Below, piece by piece: positions 26,715-34,767 of a DNA stretch of 64,000 nucleotides (position 1 is its first letter; every line of letters begins with the position of its first letter). The stretch is taken from contig NZ_STGQ01000003.1 of assembly GCF_004916975.1 (NCBI RefSeq), forward strand, positions 62,001-126,000, read 5' to 3'. Below the pieces are notes generated by a model. It made no database searches. It saw nothing but the letters and a program-made list of their open reading frames with translations, and was not told the DNA's origin. The position numbers and the translations under genes were made by a program. This stretch comes from Paenibacillus dokdonensis. Lineage in GTDB: Bacteria > Bacillota > Bacilli > Paenibacillales > Paenibacillaceae.

Positions 26715-26991
26715 GCTTCTTTTAAGTTGCAGTTAAGCGGCTCATATGCCGAAAAAAACCTTCATTATATAGAATCATAGAGCTGCACCAGGCGGTCTAT
26801 CAGATTCTTTCTCCTTTCTCAGGAGCTTGCACAAACCCCGATGTCCAATGTAGTGCGGGAAAGGCAGAAGGTCTCCTGCTTTCATAGTTTGTGCAAATTC
26901 CTCATTCAGAAGAGCATTCAGATTCCCTTCCTTTATGGTTCAGGAGATGCATCCCCTAAGAGAGGCAACCTTGAACCACCCTGGAAGAGAA

Positions 26992-27029
26992 GAACCCGGT
27001 TGCAATAAACCATTCTGCACACCGGGTTC
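26992..27029 (-). terminator. terminator after the binding-protein gene
   Basis: GAACCCGGT/ACCGGGTTC stem extended inward by TGCA/TGCA with one bulge, then TTCTTCTC on the minus strand. The tail is only moderately T-rich. Confidence 0.65.
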
Positions 27030-27086
27030 CATAGACTCGGACTGTCGGGCAGAAGCCTCAGACCAACTCATTTTGAAGCGGTATTC

Positions 27087-28685
27087 CTACTTTTTCTGAT
27101 TGTTCAATTCATCCAGTGCCGGTTGAACAAGCGATTGTTTGCTTTGTACCCATTTCTTCCAATTTGTTTCCAGATCTCCGCTTTGCAGAATCAGGTTGGC
27201 ATACTCATTTTGGTATTCGAATGATGCCTGGCTTTTGGCTTTGGAATCGTACAATTGGACATCCCAATCATACTCAGCAAGTTTGCCGCCTTCACTTCCA
27301 AGCTTCGCTTTATCTTGGAAATGCTTCACTGCAGTATCACGGTATTCTTTCTTAATGGCCGGGTTAACGATACTGAAGTCGTCTCCGAGGACGTAAAGTC
27401 CTTCAAAACGCGCTGGATATTTATCTTCCAGAGATGTTCCTTCCGGCAGCAGACTTACAAGCTCTTTTGCATCATCGTATTTCCAATCTTTGCCTTCAAA
27501 GCCCATATTCAGCAGCAATTGTCCCTCTTTGCTAGTCGAGTAGTCGATCAGATCCATGATCCGTTCGAATTTCTCTTTGCTGATATTCGGCGAGAAAATC
27601 AGAGAAGACCAGAAGTTCGGCTGCTCCAGGTTGCGGTATTTACCGTCGTCGCCTACAACAATAGCTGTATGAACGAGGTCGTCGCTGTTTACATCCAGAT
27701 TCTTCTTCATCGCTTTATCCATGTCTTGTCTGTACGATGCCAGACCGCCAAGACTGGTGATTCCAGCTACGCCTTTAACTTTGAAGTTGTCGCCGCTTTC
27801 ATTGTTTTTCCATGTATAGAATTCAGGATTCAAGAGACCTTCTTTATAAGCTTTTTGCATCAATTTCAGACCGGTAAGGGTCTCAGGATCTGCAGGACCC
27901 CAGTGAAATTTGCCATCCTCACCTTTGTAGAATGCGGATTCCACGCGAGAGTGCTCACTATTAGCCATGACGATATTTGTCAGAGCATCATCCGCGTTGT
28001 ATGAGATCGGAATGAGCTTCGAACCGAGCTTACCAGGGTCTTTTTCTTTGATCAGCTCAGCGTATTTCATCAATTCGCTTGTGGTGTATTCATCCTTGAG
28101 CTCAAATCCAACCGCTTTCGCCCAGTCTTTGCGCAGTGCGATAACGCCGATTTGGTTGACCAGCGGATCTGCAGGTTTGTTCTGGTAATACACCGGTTTT
28201 GGCAAGATATAAGTGCCGCCCGTCAGTTCTTCCAGCTTGTCGCCAAGACCGGTCAGCTTGTAGGCTGCGGCAATGTTCGGCCAGCGTTCCTTCCAGTCAT
28301 CCGGGAATTTATACAAGAGTCCTTGGTCCACGTAGTTCATGAAATCGCCATGCACGTAATTCCAGCTCGCCACGTCCGGCAGATCGCCGGAGTTGATCCA
28401 CAGGCGAAGCTTCTCTGCCCAGGAATCCCACTGGATATAGTTGTAGTCCCATTCGACGTTGAATTTGTCCATCCAGAACTTGTGGAACTCATTGTTCATT
28501 TGACCGTCCTTCAGCTCGGTCGTTTGTGCGACGGAAATTTTGAGTTTGTCCTTGTATTTCCCGTCTGCGTCTTTCTCATTGCCACCGGATGCGTCCTGCT
28601 TGGAACATGCAGTTGCCGTCATCAAAACTAATGACATTGCAATAGCCAAGAGCGGTTTTAAAGGCATCTTTCTGTTCGTTTTCAT
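27087..28685 (-). CDS. ABC transporter oligosaccharide-binding lipoprotein, LplA type
   Basis: A 532-residue extracellular binding protein. The signal peptide ends at Cys about 27 (TATAC), giving a lipid anchor. It belongs to the large (about 500-550 residue) LplA-like class common in Paenibacillus oligosaccharide importers, with NSGDLPDVASWNYVHGDF in the first domain. GGGGGT is 6 bases before the ATG. It follows its two permeases with a 141-base gap holding a hairpin. Substrate inferred from GH94/GH3 neighbours: beta-glucan oligosaccharides. The Listeria beta-1,2-glucan binding protein is, as I recall, of a shorter class, so the transporter may be a different solution. Confidence 0.88.
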   Translation of the reverse strand: MKTNRKMPLKPLLAIAMSLVLMTATACSKQDASGGNEKDADGKYKDKLKISVAQTTELKDGQMNNEFHKFWMDKFNVEWDYNYIQWDSWAEKLRLWINSGDLPDVASWNYVHGDFMNYVDQGLLYKFPDDWKERWPNIAAAYKLTGLGDKLEELTGGTYILPKPVYYQNKPADPLVNQIGVIALRKDWAKAVGFELKDEYTTSELMKYAELIKEKDPGKLGSKLIPISYNADDALTNIVMANSEHSRVESAFYKGEDGKFHWGPADPETLTGLKLMQKAYKEGLLNPEFYTWKNNESGDNFKVKGVAGITSLGGLASYRQDMDKAMKKNLDVNSDDLVHTAIVVGDDGKYRNLEQPNFWSSLIFSPNISKEKFERIMDLIDYSTSKEGQLLLNMGFEGKDWKYDDAKELVSLLPEGTSLEDKYPARFEGLYVLGDDFSIVNPAIKKEYRDTAVKHFQDKAKLGSEGGKLAEYDWDVQLYDSKAKSQASFEYQNEYANLILQSGDLETNWKKWVQSKQSLVQPALDELNNQKK

Positions 28686-28759
28686 GTTTTACCCCCATGT
28701 TGATAAGATTTTTCGGTAAAAATCTATTACATAAATTGAACTAAAGAAAGAAGGAAGCA

Positions 28760-28792
28760 CTTCTCCTGAATAATCATGTAATCAAGGAGAAG
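28760..28792 (-). promoter_or_regulatory. hairpin between permease and binding-protein genes
   Basis: An 8-base stem CTTCTCCT/AGGAGAAG with a 17-base loop, no strong T run. Probably an RNA processing or stability element that sets binding-protein expression apart. Confidence 0.55.
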
Positions 28793-28826
28793 CAAGTTAA
28801 ACCTTTAGCTCATTTTATATCGTGAA

Positions 28827-29732
28827 TCAGGTCTTGATTGCCCCTGTTAACACCCCTTTAGCGAAGTGCTTTTGCAGCATTGGGAAGAAACACATGATCG
28901 GTATCATCGAAACGAAGACCGAAGCCATTTTCATTCCCGTAGAGAAGCCTGTCTTGCCGATTGCATCCACACTCGATGCGTTAGAAACGTTGGTTGATGA
29001 TTCGACAATGATCGTCCTCAGCACGTTTTGCAGCGGCAGCATTTCCGCCTTTCGGAGGAATATCATGGCATCATACCAACCATTCCAGAACGCCACGCCG
29101 TAGAACAGCGTTATTGTAGCCATAATCGGTGCAGCCAGCGGGAGAACGATGGAGAATAGAATTTTCCACTCTCCAGCCCCGTCCAGTCTTGCGGATTCCA
29201 TTAGCGATTCCGGCAGACCCTGGAAGTAATTCATCATCAGAATCATATTAAAGGCACTGAAGCTGCCTACAAGGATGACGGACCACAATGAGCCGGTCAA
29301 ATGCAGCGACTTCATAACCAGGTAAAGCGGTACGATACCGCCGTTGAATATCATCGTGAACAATACCAGGAAAAAGATGAGCTTTTTGCCCGGAAATTTG
29401 TTGCGGCTAAGACCATAAGCCATCGTACTGGTCAGGAACAAGCTGAGCGGCAATCCAACGACCAGAACCTTGATCGTATTCCAAAAACCTGTAAGAATCC
29501 TTCCATCCTGAAACAGTGCTTTGTATGCATCGAGTGTCGGATGTTTCGGAAACAGCATCATTGGATTATCTGCGTATTCCTTTTGCGAGGAAAATGAAAT
29601 CATAATAACGTTCCAGAACGGAATCAGAATCATTAAGGATAAAATAATCAGCACAACCATCAGGATATAATCCAGGACAGTCATTTTACCTATGCGGTAT
29701 TTACGCTGTTTTTTTACAGCTGCGGTACTCAT
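28827..29732 (-). CDS. ABC sugar transporter permease, LplC type
   Basis: A 301-residue membrane protein with six helices. The EAA loop is PESLMESARLDGAGEWKILF, and the C-terminus ends HFAKGVLTGAIKT, typical of LplC/YtcP permeases. It is 17 bases after the LplB-type permease. With that partner it forms the pore for the lipoprotein at 27087-28685; no ATPase is encoded nearby. Confidence 0.92.
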   Translation of the reverse strand: MSTAAVKKQRKYRIGKMTVLDYILMVVLIILSLMILIPFWNVIMISFSSQKEYADNPMMLFPKHPTLDAYKALFQDGRILTGFWNTIKVLVVGLPLSLFLTSTMAYGLSRNKFPGKKLIFFLVLFTMIFNGGIVPLYLVMKSLHLTGSLWSVILVGSFSAFNMILMMNYFQGLPESLMESARLDGAGEWKILFSIVLPLAAPIMATITLFYGVAFWNGWYDAMIFLRKAEMLPLQNVLRTIIVESSTNVSNASSVDAIGKTGFSTGMKMASVFVSMIPIMCFFPMLQKHFAKGVLTGAIKT

Positions 29733-29749
29733 CTATTAACACTCCCTTC

Positions 29750-30709
29750 CTATCGGAATAAACCGTCTCCACCCATCAATTTGGCTATCCGGTCAGCAGC
29801 CAGCAGCAGTACCATATTCACGAGCGATCGGAACAAGCTGACAGCCGTCGAGAACGAAAAGTCCGTCGAAGATTGAAACGTAATCCGGTAAATGTACACA
29901 TCCAGCACTTGAGATACATTCTGCGTTGCCGCATTCGCCAAGTTAAAGATCTGGTCGAAGCCGGCGGACATCAGACCGCCCACGTTCAGAATGAACATCA
30001 CGGTTACGGTAGGAAGAATGTTAGGCAGTGTAACCTTGAAAATTTGCTGCATACGCGAAGCGCCGTCAATCTGCGCCGATTCATATTGATCCTGGTCGAT
30101 TCCTGAAATGGCGGCCAAGAAGATGATGGCGCCCCATCCCGTCGATTTCCAGATATCCGTCATAATCAGCATCGGGAGAAACATTTTTTCCGAGCCCAAA
30201 AAGTTAATGGTCGGCAGTCCAATCAGCGACAGCGTGCTGTTCAGCAGTCCATCATAAGAAAGAACGTTGATGACAATCCCGGAAACGATGATCCAGGACA
30301 AAAACTGCGGGAATGTAAACACCGTTTGGAACCATTTTTTCGTGCGCCCCATCCGCAGCTCATTCAGCATTAAGGCTAGAATAATCGGGAACGGGAACGT
30401 AATGACGAGTTTGATAATATTGACGTATAGGGTTCTCCACACGGCTTGTGCAAAGGTTGGATCCCGGAAAACATATTTGAAGTTTTCAAATCCCACCCAG
30501 GGACTGCCCCAAATTCCATCATTGGCTCTGTAATGCTTGAATGCCAAGGACAGACCGCCCATCGGCAGGTAAGCAAACAGGATCAGCCAGATCAGTCCTG
30601 GAACGAGCAGCGTGTACGTCATACGGTGCTTCCAGATCTCCTTGAACCAGGGATTGGATTTCGAACGCCCTTTTAAACTTTTGTCAGGCCCTAAGGCTGC
30701 GGGTTTCAA
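29750..30709 (-). CDS. ABC sugar transporter permease, LplB type
   Basis: A 319-residue membrane protein with six helices, RMTYTLLVPGLIWLILFAYL in the first, and the EAA loop DQDQYESAQIDGASRMQQIF. The ORF is open to a GTG at 30724 that has no ribosome site; the TTG at 30709 has GTGAGG 9 bases upstream and is preferred, giving MKPAALGPDK. It follows the esterase gene within about 20 bases, so they are one operon. Confidence 0.88.
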   Translation of the reverse strand: MKPAALGPDKSLKGRSKSNPWFKEIWKHRMTYTLLVPGLIWLILFAYLPMGGLSLAFKHYRANDGIWGSPWVGFENFKYVFRDPTFAQAVWRTLYVNIIKLVITFPFPIILALMLNELRMGRTKKWFQTVFTFPQFLSWIIVSGIVINVLSYDGLLNSTLSLIGLPTINFLGSEKMFLPMLIMTDIWKSTGWGAIIFLAAISGIDQDQYESAQIDGASRMQQIFKVTLPNILPTVTVMFILNVGGLMSAGFDQIFNLANAATQNVSQVLDVYIYRITFQSSTDFSFSTAVSLFRSLVNMVLLLAADRIAKLMGGDGLFR

Positions 30710-30729
30710 TGTGCATCGCCTCACTTTAC

Positions 30730-31488
30730 TTAATTCTTTTCGTTAAACAAGAAGTCAAATGCCGTCTTCAAATGCTCTTCCCAGAAAAGCCAATCATGCG
30801 TTCCAGGGCCTTCCACATACTTGAAGTCGAACGGCGTTTTCTGCATATAAGCTGCGAACTCACGATTCATCCCGATAAATGGATCTTCTGTTCCACAGCA
30901 GCAAAGCACCGGAGGCAGTTCCCCGCCCTCTTCGATGAGTTTCGCAGCAAGCGCGTACAAATCCTGATCCGGCTTGATGGTCAGCTCTGTTCCGAATACC
31001 GCCTGCATTTCCTTAGCCATCCCCGGCTCCATATCCGGATCTCGAAGACGCTGCTGGATATCGGTAACTCCGGATAGCGATACGACTTTGGCATATCGGT
31101 CCGGGTAAGTAAGTGCAGCTTTCATTGCGCCGTAACCACCCATGGACAAGCCCGCGACAAAAGTCTTTTGGGGATCATCATTCAAACGGAACAGACGCCC
31201 GCAAATTTCCGGAAGCTCTTGTGTCACGTAGTAAAAATAATCGAGACCATATTCCATATCCGTGTAATAGCTTCGGTTCACTTCCGGCATGATAACAGTG
31301 CAGCCGTACTTGGCGGCGTATAGCTCAACCGTCGTCAAGCGGTGCCATGTACTCGCATTGTCACCTGCACCGTGCAGCAGAAAAAGTGTGCCGTTTGTCG
31401 GTACACCGGTATCAACAGGGGAGATCACATGGATACTGGTTGTCATTCTTAAAGTAGGCGATCCTGTGTCTATCGTTATATGCGCCAT
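30730..31488 (-). CDS. esterase-D-like carbohydrate esterase (CE1-type alpha/beta hydrolase)
   Basis: A 252-residue cytosolic alpha/beta hydrolase. The nucleophile elbow is GLSMGGYG (Ser about 115), the acid lies in CCGTEDPF and the His in GTHDWLFW. The oxyanion strand LFLLHGAGDN is near the N-terminus. This fits EstA/tributyrin esterase and CE1 enzymes that remove acetyl or similar groups from sugars or small esters. AAAGGGG is 6 bases before the ATG. As first gene of the beta-glucan transporter operon, it may deacylate substituted glucans after import. Confidence 0.86.
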   Translation of the reverse strand: MAHITIDTGSPTLRMTTSIHVISPVDTGVPTNGTLFLLHGAGDNASTWHRLTTVELYAAKYGCTVIMPEVNRSYYTDMEYGLDYFYYVTQELPEICGRLFRLNDDPQKTFVAGLSMGGYGAMKAALTYPDRYAKVVSLSGVTDIQQRLRDPDMEPGMAKEMQAVFGTELTIKPDQDLYALAAKLIEEGGELPPVLCCCGTEDPFIGMNREFAAYMQKTPFDFKYVEGPGTHDWLFWEEHLKTAFDFLFNEKN

Positions 31489-31575
31489 ATGTAACCCCTT
31501 TCATTTAAGACAATTTCCAGACAGTTCCAGAGCCCTCATCGGTATTTATATACCATCCAGACGCGGCGTTGAAAC

Positions 31576-31585
31576 GAAACGTTTC
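31576..31585. promoter_or_regulatory. LacI-type palindrome copy 1
   Basis: GAAACGTTTC, perfect 10-base palindrome with the AAACGTTT core usual for LacI-family operators, in the leader of the esterase-permease operon. Confidence 0.55.
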
Positions 31586-31706
31586 TCTCTTTTTCAAAAA
31601 AAGATCCCGCTCCGCCTAAATCCTGCCTTACAGCCTGTGATATATGGCTTTAAAGCCCATACATTCATGAATCGAATAACAAACATTGTATTTATTATTT
31701 AATTGT

Positions 31707-31728
31707 AAGCGATTCATTCGAATCGTTT
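31707..31728. promoter_or_regulatory. inverted repeat at transcription start of the beta-glucan operon
   Basis: AAGCGATTC-ATTC-GAATCGTTT, 9-base arms with one mismatch, immediately downstream of the minus -10. Position suits a repressor site. Confidence 0.5.
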
Positions 31729-31735
31729 CGATAAC

Positions 31736-31764
31736 ATCATAATCCTCATGACAAGTCATGTCAA
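31736..31764 (-). promoter_or_regulatory. promoter of the esterase-permease-SBP operon
   Basis: TTGACA (31764-31759), 17-base spacer, TATGAT (31741-31736). The spacer itself contains ATGAC-AA-GTCAT, another palindrome. Confidence 0.7.
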
Positions 31765-31866
31765 CTAGCATTTCGAAAAACCTAATAATGGATAAGGGAT
31801 TGTTCACTTTTCGGTAATAATTAACCCTTTTTTTGTTATTACTGCAAATTGTAAGCGTTAGACATT

Positions 31867-31901
31867 ATCGAATTGACATGCAATTCGATTTGTAATAGAT
31901 T
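31867..31901 (+). promoter_or_regulatory. serine hydrolase promoter with operator over the -35
   Basis: TTGACA (31873-31878), 17-base spacer, TAGATT (31896-31901). The -35 is embedded in the perfect inverted repeat ATCGAATTG-ACATG-CAATTCGAT (31867-31889). Confidence 0.68.
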
Positions 31902-31922
31902 CTAGTTTATAAGAATATCATG

Positions 31923-31932
31923 GAAACGTTTC
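31923..31932. promoter_or_regulatory. LacI-type palindrome copy 2
   Basis: A second exact GAAACGTTTC, about 15 bases past the plus transcription start and before the serine hydrolase ribosome site. Confidence 0.55.
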
Positions 31933-31958
31933 TATTCAATAGAAAGAAGGCCATATCT

Positions 31959-32870
31959 ATGCTCATATCACTCGATGGATTTGTTAACCGCGTTACCCAG
32001 CAAGGATTAAATGTTCTTTCTGCGCGTGTACTTCAAAAGGGAACTTCTGTCGCTAAGTGGGATCTAAGCAGCGATGAGCGGCGGCTTCAGCATTCAGTCA
32101 GCAAATCCTTTACCTGCATGGCTGTGGGGCTGGCAATTGCAGAAGGGAAACTCTCGCTCAAAACAAAGCTTCAAGAGTATTTTCCGCAATATGCCCAGAT
32201 GAGCTTGACAGACGATCCGGACGTTAGTCCGGGTGGACTTACGCTATACAATCTGCTGCGGATGTCCTCCGGTCATGATTCTCCTCCGTTGTGGGCTGAA
32301 GAAAGAGCCTCACTCCAAGAGAAAGATTGGGTTAAATATTATATGTCACTTCCGCTGGACAGAGCTCCAGGAGATATCTTTACTTATAGCAGTGGGGATA
32401 CCTTTGTTATTTCTGCTTTAGTGCAAGCTGCAGTCGGCGAAACCGTGAAAGACTATTTGACTCCGCGCTTGTTCGAGCCGCTTGGTATTCGGGATGTGAA
32501 CTGGGAGACTTCTCCTCTTGGTGTTACGCTTGGATGTGCGGGGCTTGAAATCAGCAATGAAGAGCTAAGCCGTTTCGGCCAGATGCTATTGCAAAAAGGG
32601 CAATGGGAAGGCAAGCAGCTTGTGCCCGCGGACTGGATTGACTTTGTGACCCGCAAGCAAATCGCTAATCAGGGAAGCCCGGATTGGAGCCAAGGCTACG
32701 GCTGCCAGTTCTGGATGTGCACGCATGAGGCTTACCGCGCCGATGGAGCGCACGGACAGCTCTGTGTGGTCATCCCAGGTAAAGATGCAGTAGTTGCTAT
32801 CAATAGTTATGAAGACGATATACAGGGGATTCTGGATGCAGTATGGGCGGAGATTTTGCCGCTATTGTAG
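31959..32870 (+). CDS. serine hydrolase, beta-lactamase/EstB family
   Basis: A 303-residue protein with the class-C beta-lactamase-like fold: SVSK (SxxK nucleophile, about residue 47), YSSGD (the Tyr motif) and a late HGQLCVVIPG in place of KTG. No signal peptide, so it is not a classic penicillinase; esterase, amidase or D-peptidase activity is more likely. The ATG at 31959 has GAAGG 8 bases upstream; the ATG at 31920 has no ribosome site and is rejected. It is divergent from the beta-glucan operon and shares operator-like palindromes with it. Confidence 0.85.
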   Translation: MLISLDGFVNRVTQQGLNVLSARVLQKGTSVAKWDLSSDERRLQHSVSKSFTCMAVGLAIAEGKLSLKTKLQEYFPQYAQMSLTDDPDVSPGGLTLYNLLRMSSGHDSPPLWAEERASLQEKDWVKYYMSLPLDRAPGDIFTYSSGDTFVISALVQAAVGETVKDYLTPRLFEPLGIRDVNWETSPLGVTLGCAGLEISNEELSRFGQMLLQKGQWEGKQLVPADWIDFVTRKQIANQGSPDWSQGYGCQFWMCTHEAYRADGAHGQLCVVIPGKDAVVAINSYEDDIQGILDAVWAEILPLL

Positions 32871-32949
32871 GAGGACTTAAGACTCTAACGCTTTTTAGGG
32901 AATGATTCGCCTGCCCCGCTGCTTTGAAGTTAAAGATTCACATGCAAAA

Positions 32950-33000
32950 GGGGATGTCCCCTAAGCTATGAAATGGCTGCTTGGGACGCCCCCGTTTTTT
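32950..33000 (+). terminator. terminator of the serine hydrolase gene
   Basis: GGGG..GTCCC pairs with GGGAC.CCCC around an inner AAGC/GCTT helix and is followed by six T. Confidence 0.8.
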
Positions 33001-33085
33001 GAGTAGGATGGACGTAAGCACTTGGAGTGGACGCTTCGTGAACGGACCGTTGTTCCAATCGCTGTGCTAACTGCTCAGTAGTTTC

Positions 33086-33787
33086 TTACCTGTCGCTCAG
33101 CTCAATCAACACTTCTTTTACCTTTTGCGAATCAGATGCATACCATTGCTCCAAGGATGAAAAATCGGTAGCAGCTACATCGGCTACCTTCAGCTTGATG
33201 GTCTTGCTTCCGGTCCAAAGGACTTCTGTTATAGGAACAAGCGGATGCTCGCTGTATAATGACTCCATTTCTGACGATTCGAAGGGTATTTTCGAGAGTG
33301 TTCTCAGGTCTACTGCTGCAATATAACTGCGCGTTACCATGCCACCCTCACTCGACCCAAACTGAAAAATTGCTCTGCTCTGGTCTTCTGACGTAATGCT
33401 GTTTATGAATAACCCGCTTGGCATATGCAGCCCTTCTGTTCTGCCATCTGTCACCTTGACCAGCTCTAAACCGCTGCAAAGTTTAGTCCCACAGCCGTAA
33501 CCGACCACAAACAGATTTTCCTCACTTGTCTTCTTCACCGGATATGTACGTAATCTTGCGATCTCACCAGTTTTATCCTCTTGTTCTTGTAAGTAGACTG
33601 CAAGCTCTGGAAGGCTGTTAAGCTGTATTTCAACATCTTTATCTTCAACGTTCAAGATTAATATGCTTGGTATATCTGATGTTTCAGTTTTTTCAATATC
33701 ATTAGTACTTCGTGCTGGTTTTGCGGTAGGAGCAGGTACATTACAGAGACTTGCGATTATGAGTATAGCAGCTGCACAAGCCGTCAT
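33086..33787 (-). CDS. exported protein of unknown function with start-site frame problem
   Basis: A 233-residue protein as annotated from ATG 33787: MTACAAAILIIASLCNVP then a hydrophilic domain with no motif I recognise (GYGCGTKLCSGLELV is notable for its Cys pair). No ribosome site fits 33787. Upstream, ATG 33810 has GGAGA at good spacing and starts MKKKS but leaves frame after an A9 tract and stops in a TGA overlapping ATG 33787. One more A would give MKKKIALLMTACAAAILIIA, a perfect signal peptide. So this is either a reinitiation arrangement, a slippage site, or a sequencing/indel artefact. Orphan gene, upstream-unrelated to its neighbours. Confidence 0.65.
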   Translation of the reverse strand: MTACAAAILIIASLCNVPAPTAKPARSTNDIEKTETSDIPSILILNVEDKDVEIQLNSLPELAVYLQEQEDKTGEIARLRTYPVKKTSEENLFVVGYGCGTKLCSGLELVKVTDGRTEGLHMPSGLFINSITSEDQSRAIFQFGSSEGGMVTRSYIAAVDLRTLSKIPFESSEMESLYSEHPLVPITEVLWTGSKTIKLKVADVAATDFSSLEQWYASDSQKVKEVLIELSDR

Positions 33788-33870
33788 AAGCAGGGCGATT
33801 TTTTTTTCATAGGGTATCTCCGGATTATTTGGAATTAACTACACCTTCACCATTTATTGTAATTCAGTTT

Positions 33871-34030
33871 ATCCCTCCATAAAGCAAAAAGCCACTCCAA
33901 CCCAGGAGGGATACAGCCCTTTCGGGCTGACTGCGATGCGGATGCTATCGAAGCTTATGCTTCGACGAACCCTGATGGGTTCTAATCCCTCCATAAAGCA
34001 GAAAGCCACTCCGAAGAGTGGCTTTCTGTA

Positions 34031-34046
<16 letters not shown>
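33871..34046. repeat. tRNA-Arg 3'-end derived repeats with stacked hairpins
   Basis: A 28-base segment starting ATCCCTCCATAAAGC occurs at 33871-33898 and 33985-34012 with one mismatch. CCCAGGAGGGAT, the tRNA 3' end (complement), occurs at 33901-33912 and again in the real tRNA at 34035-34046. Between them GGAGGGAT (33905) and ATCCCTCC (33985) close a stem around three perfect hairpins: AGCCC/GGGCT, CGAAGC/GCTTCG, GAACCC/GGGTTC. The plus-strand GGGTTCTAATCCCTCC matches the tRNA T-arm sequence at 15 of 16 bases. I read this as a degenerate, partly inverted copy of the tRNA end and terminator. Confidence 0.6.
34000..34027 (-). terminator. terminator of tRNA-Arg
   Basis: A 12-base perfect stem AGAAAGCCACTC/GAGTGGCTTTCT with a TTCG-type tetraloop, just after the tRNA. 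The following T run is short. Confidence 0.82.
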
Positions 34047-34104
<58 letters not shown>

Positions 34105-34244
34105 TTAGTATGTATGAAAAGTGATGCGTTTATTATTATAACTCATTTTTCGTAAAATTCAAAGGGAAATTTTAAATAATGAATCATCGGGAGATGCTCA
34201 GGGTAATATGATAACACCAACACTAATGTAAAGGAGCTTGCGCC

Positions 34245-34538
34245 ATGCGTCAATTATTATCGGCCTTATCCTATTTCAGCATATTTTTCGCACCGTTTAT
34301 ATTCCCCATCATTGTCTGGATCGCATCCAGAGACCCATATGTTGCCATGCATTCGAAACGTGCGCTGATCTCGCATATACTGCCTTTCATCGCCGCAGTT
34401 CCGCTGCTTATATTAACGTTTGGAGCCAACCACCCAGGTTCGGTTCTCGGCTATATTCTCCTCTTCGTAATCATTTATTTCGGAACTTTTATTTACAATA
34501 TTGTTAAAGGCATTCAGGTTTTGCGCGAATATGCTTAG
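34245..34538 (+). CDS. small membrane protein, DUF4870-like
   Basis: A 97-residue protein with three hydrophobic segments: an N-terminal one (SYFSIFFAPFIFPIIVWIAS), HILPFIAAVPLLILTF, and GYILLFVIIYFGTFIYNIV. The pattern of a short DxxV(A)xHSKRAL loop after the first helix matches the DUF4870/Tic20-like small membrane family. AAGGAG is 8 bases before the ATG. Monocistronic, with a strong terminator. No function is known for such proteins. Confidence 0.8.
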   Translation: MRQLLSALSYFSIFFAPFIFPIIVWIASRDPYVAMHSKRALISHILPFIAAVPLLILTFGANHPGSVLGYILLFVIIYFGTFIYNIVKGIQVLREYA

Positions 34539-34572
34539 GTTAAAAAATAAATCTCTTCCATTATATGTAATG

Positions 34573-34597
34573 AAAACCTCCGGCTTTCGGAGGTTTT
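34573..34597 (+). terminator. terminator of the DUF4870-like gene
   Basis: AAAACCTCCG/CGGAGGTTTT, 5-base loop, ending in T. Also serves the opposing small gene. Confidence 0.88.
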
Positions 34598-34613
34598 TCA
34601 CTGCAGGGGTTAC

Positions 34614-34745
34614 TTATTTATTGCCAAAACGTCTTGGGCTTTGCGGAACAGCCATATTTCTGTCGTTCTTGCTCAGGACTTCCTCGGCAAATTCAGTTTG
34701 GTGGGCATACTTGTTGCCTTTCGTCTTTTTATACGTGAACGCCAC
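34614..34745 (-). CDS. 43-residue basic protein, possibly a forespore protein
   Basis: Not recognised. GTG at 34745 has a strong GGGGGGTGA ribosome site 6 bases upstream. The protein (Met-AFTYKKTKG..., ending SPRRFGNK) is hydrophilic, rich in Lys/Arg/Asn, has one weak TEFAEE stretch reminiscent of the EFASE motif of gamma-type small acid-soluble spore proteins, and lacks Cys and Trp. A sigma-G-like promoter stands upstream. Together these suggest a small spore-core protein. Too short for ordinary gene finders. Confidence 0.6.
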   Translation of the reverse strand: MAFTYKKTKGNKYAHQTEFAEEVLSKNDRNMAVPQSPRRFGNK

Positions 34746-34767
34746 TTTCGCTCACCCCCCTGCTATA

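Larger units (their letters stand above)
26672..27086. other. long gap between GH3 and binding-protein genes
   Basis: 415 bases. It holds the SBP terminator (26992-27029), a long-range inverted repeat TTGCACAAAC/GTTTGTGCAA (26827-26836 and 26887-26896), a minus-strand TATAAT at 26770-26765 before the GH3 gene, and the palindrome AACCGGTT (26707-26714) between that -10 and the GH3 ribosome site. GH3 thus seems to have its own promoter. I recognise no gene here. Confidence 0.5.
31489..31958. other. divergent control region, beta-glucan operon and serine hydrolase
   Basis: 470 bases without a gene. Minus promoter TTGACA/TATGAT (31764-31736), plus promoter TTGACA/TAGATT (31873-31901), two copies of GAAACGTTTC, and two longer inverted repeats are listed separately. 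A second minus promoter may overlap the first GAAACGTTTC copy (TTCAAC, then TATAAA). Confidence 0.6.

Noticed and set aside
26766..26930. A short minus-strand reading frame (about 35-50 codons) in the GH3-SBP gap
   Set aside because: No ribosome site at a start codon, no recognisable motif, and it overlaps an inverted repeat. Kept only as a note.
33905..33992. The cloverleaf-like element as a second functional tRNA
   Set aside because: It has three hairpins and a closing stem, but no 7-base anticodon loop, no proper D arm, and its T-arm-like GGGTTCTAAT is not in register with the closing stem.
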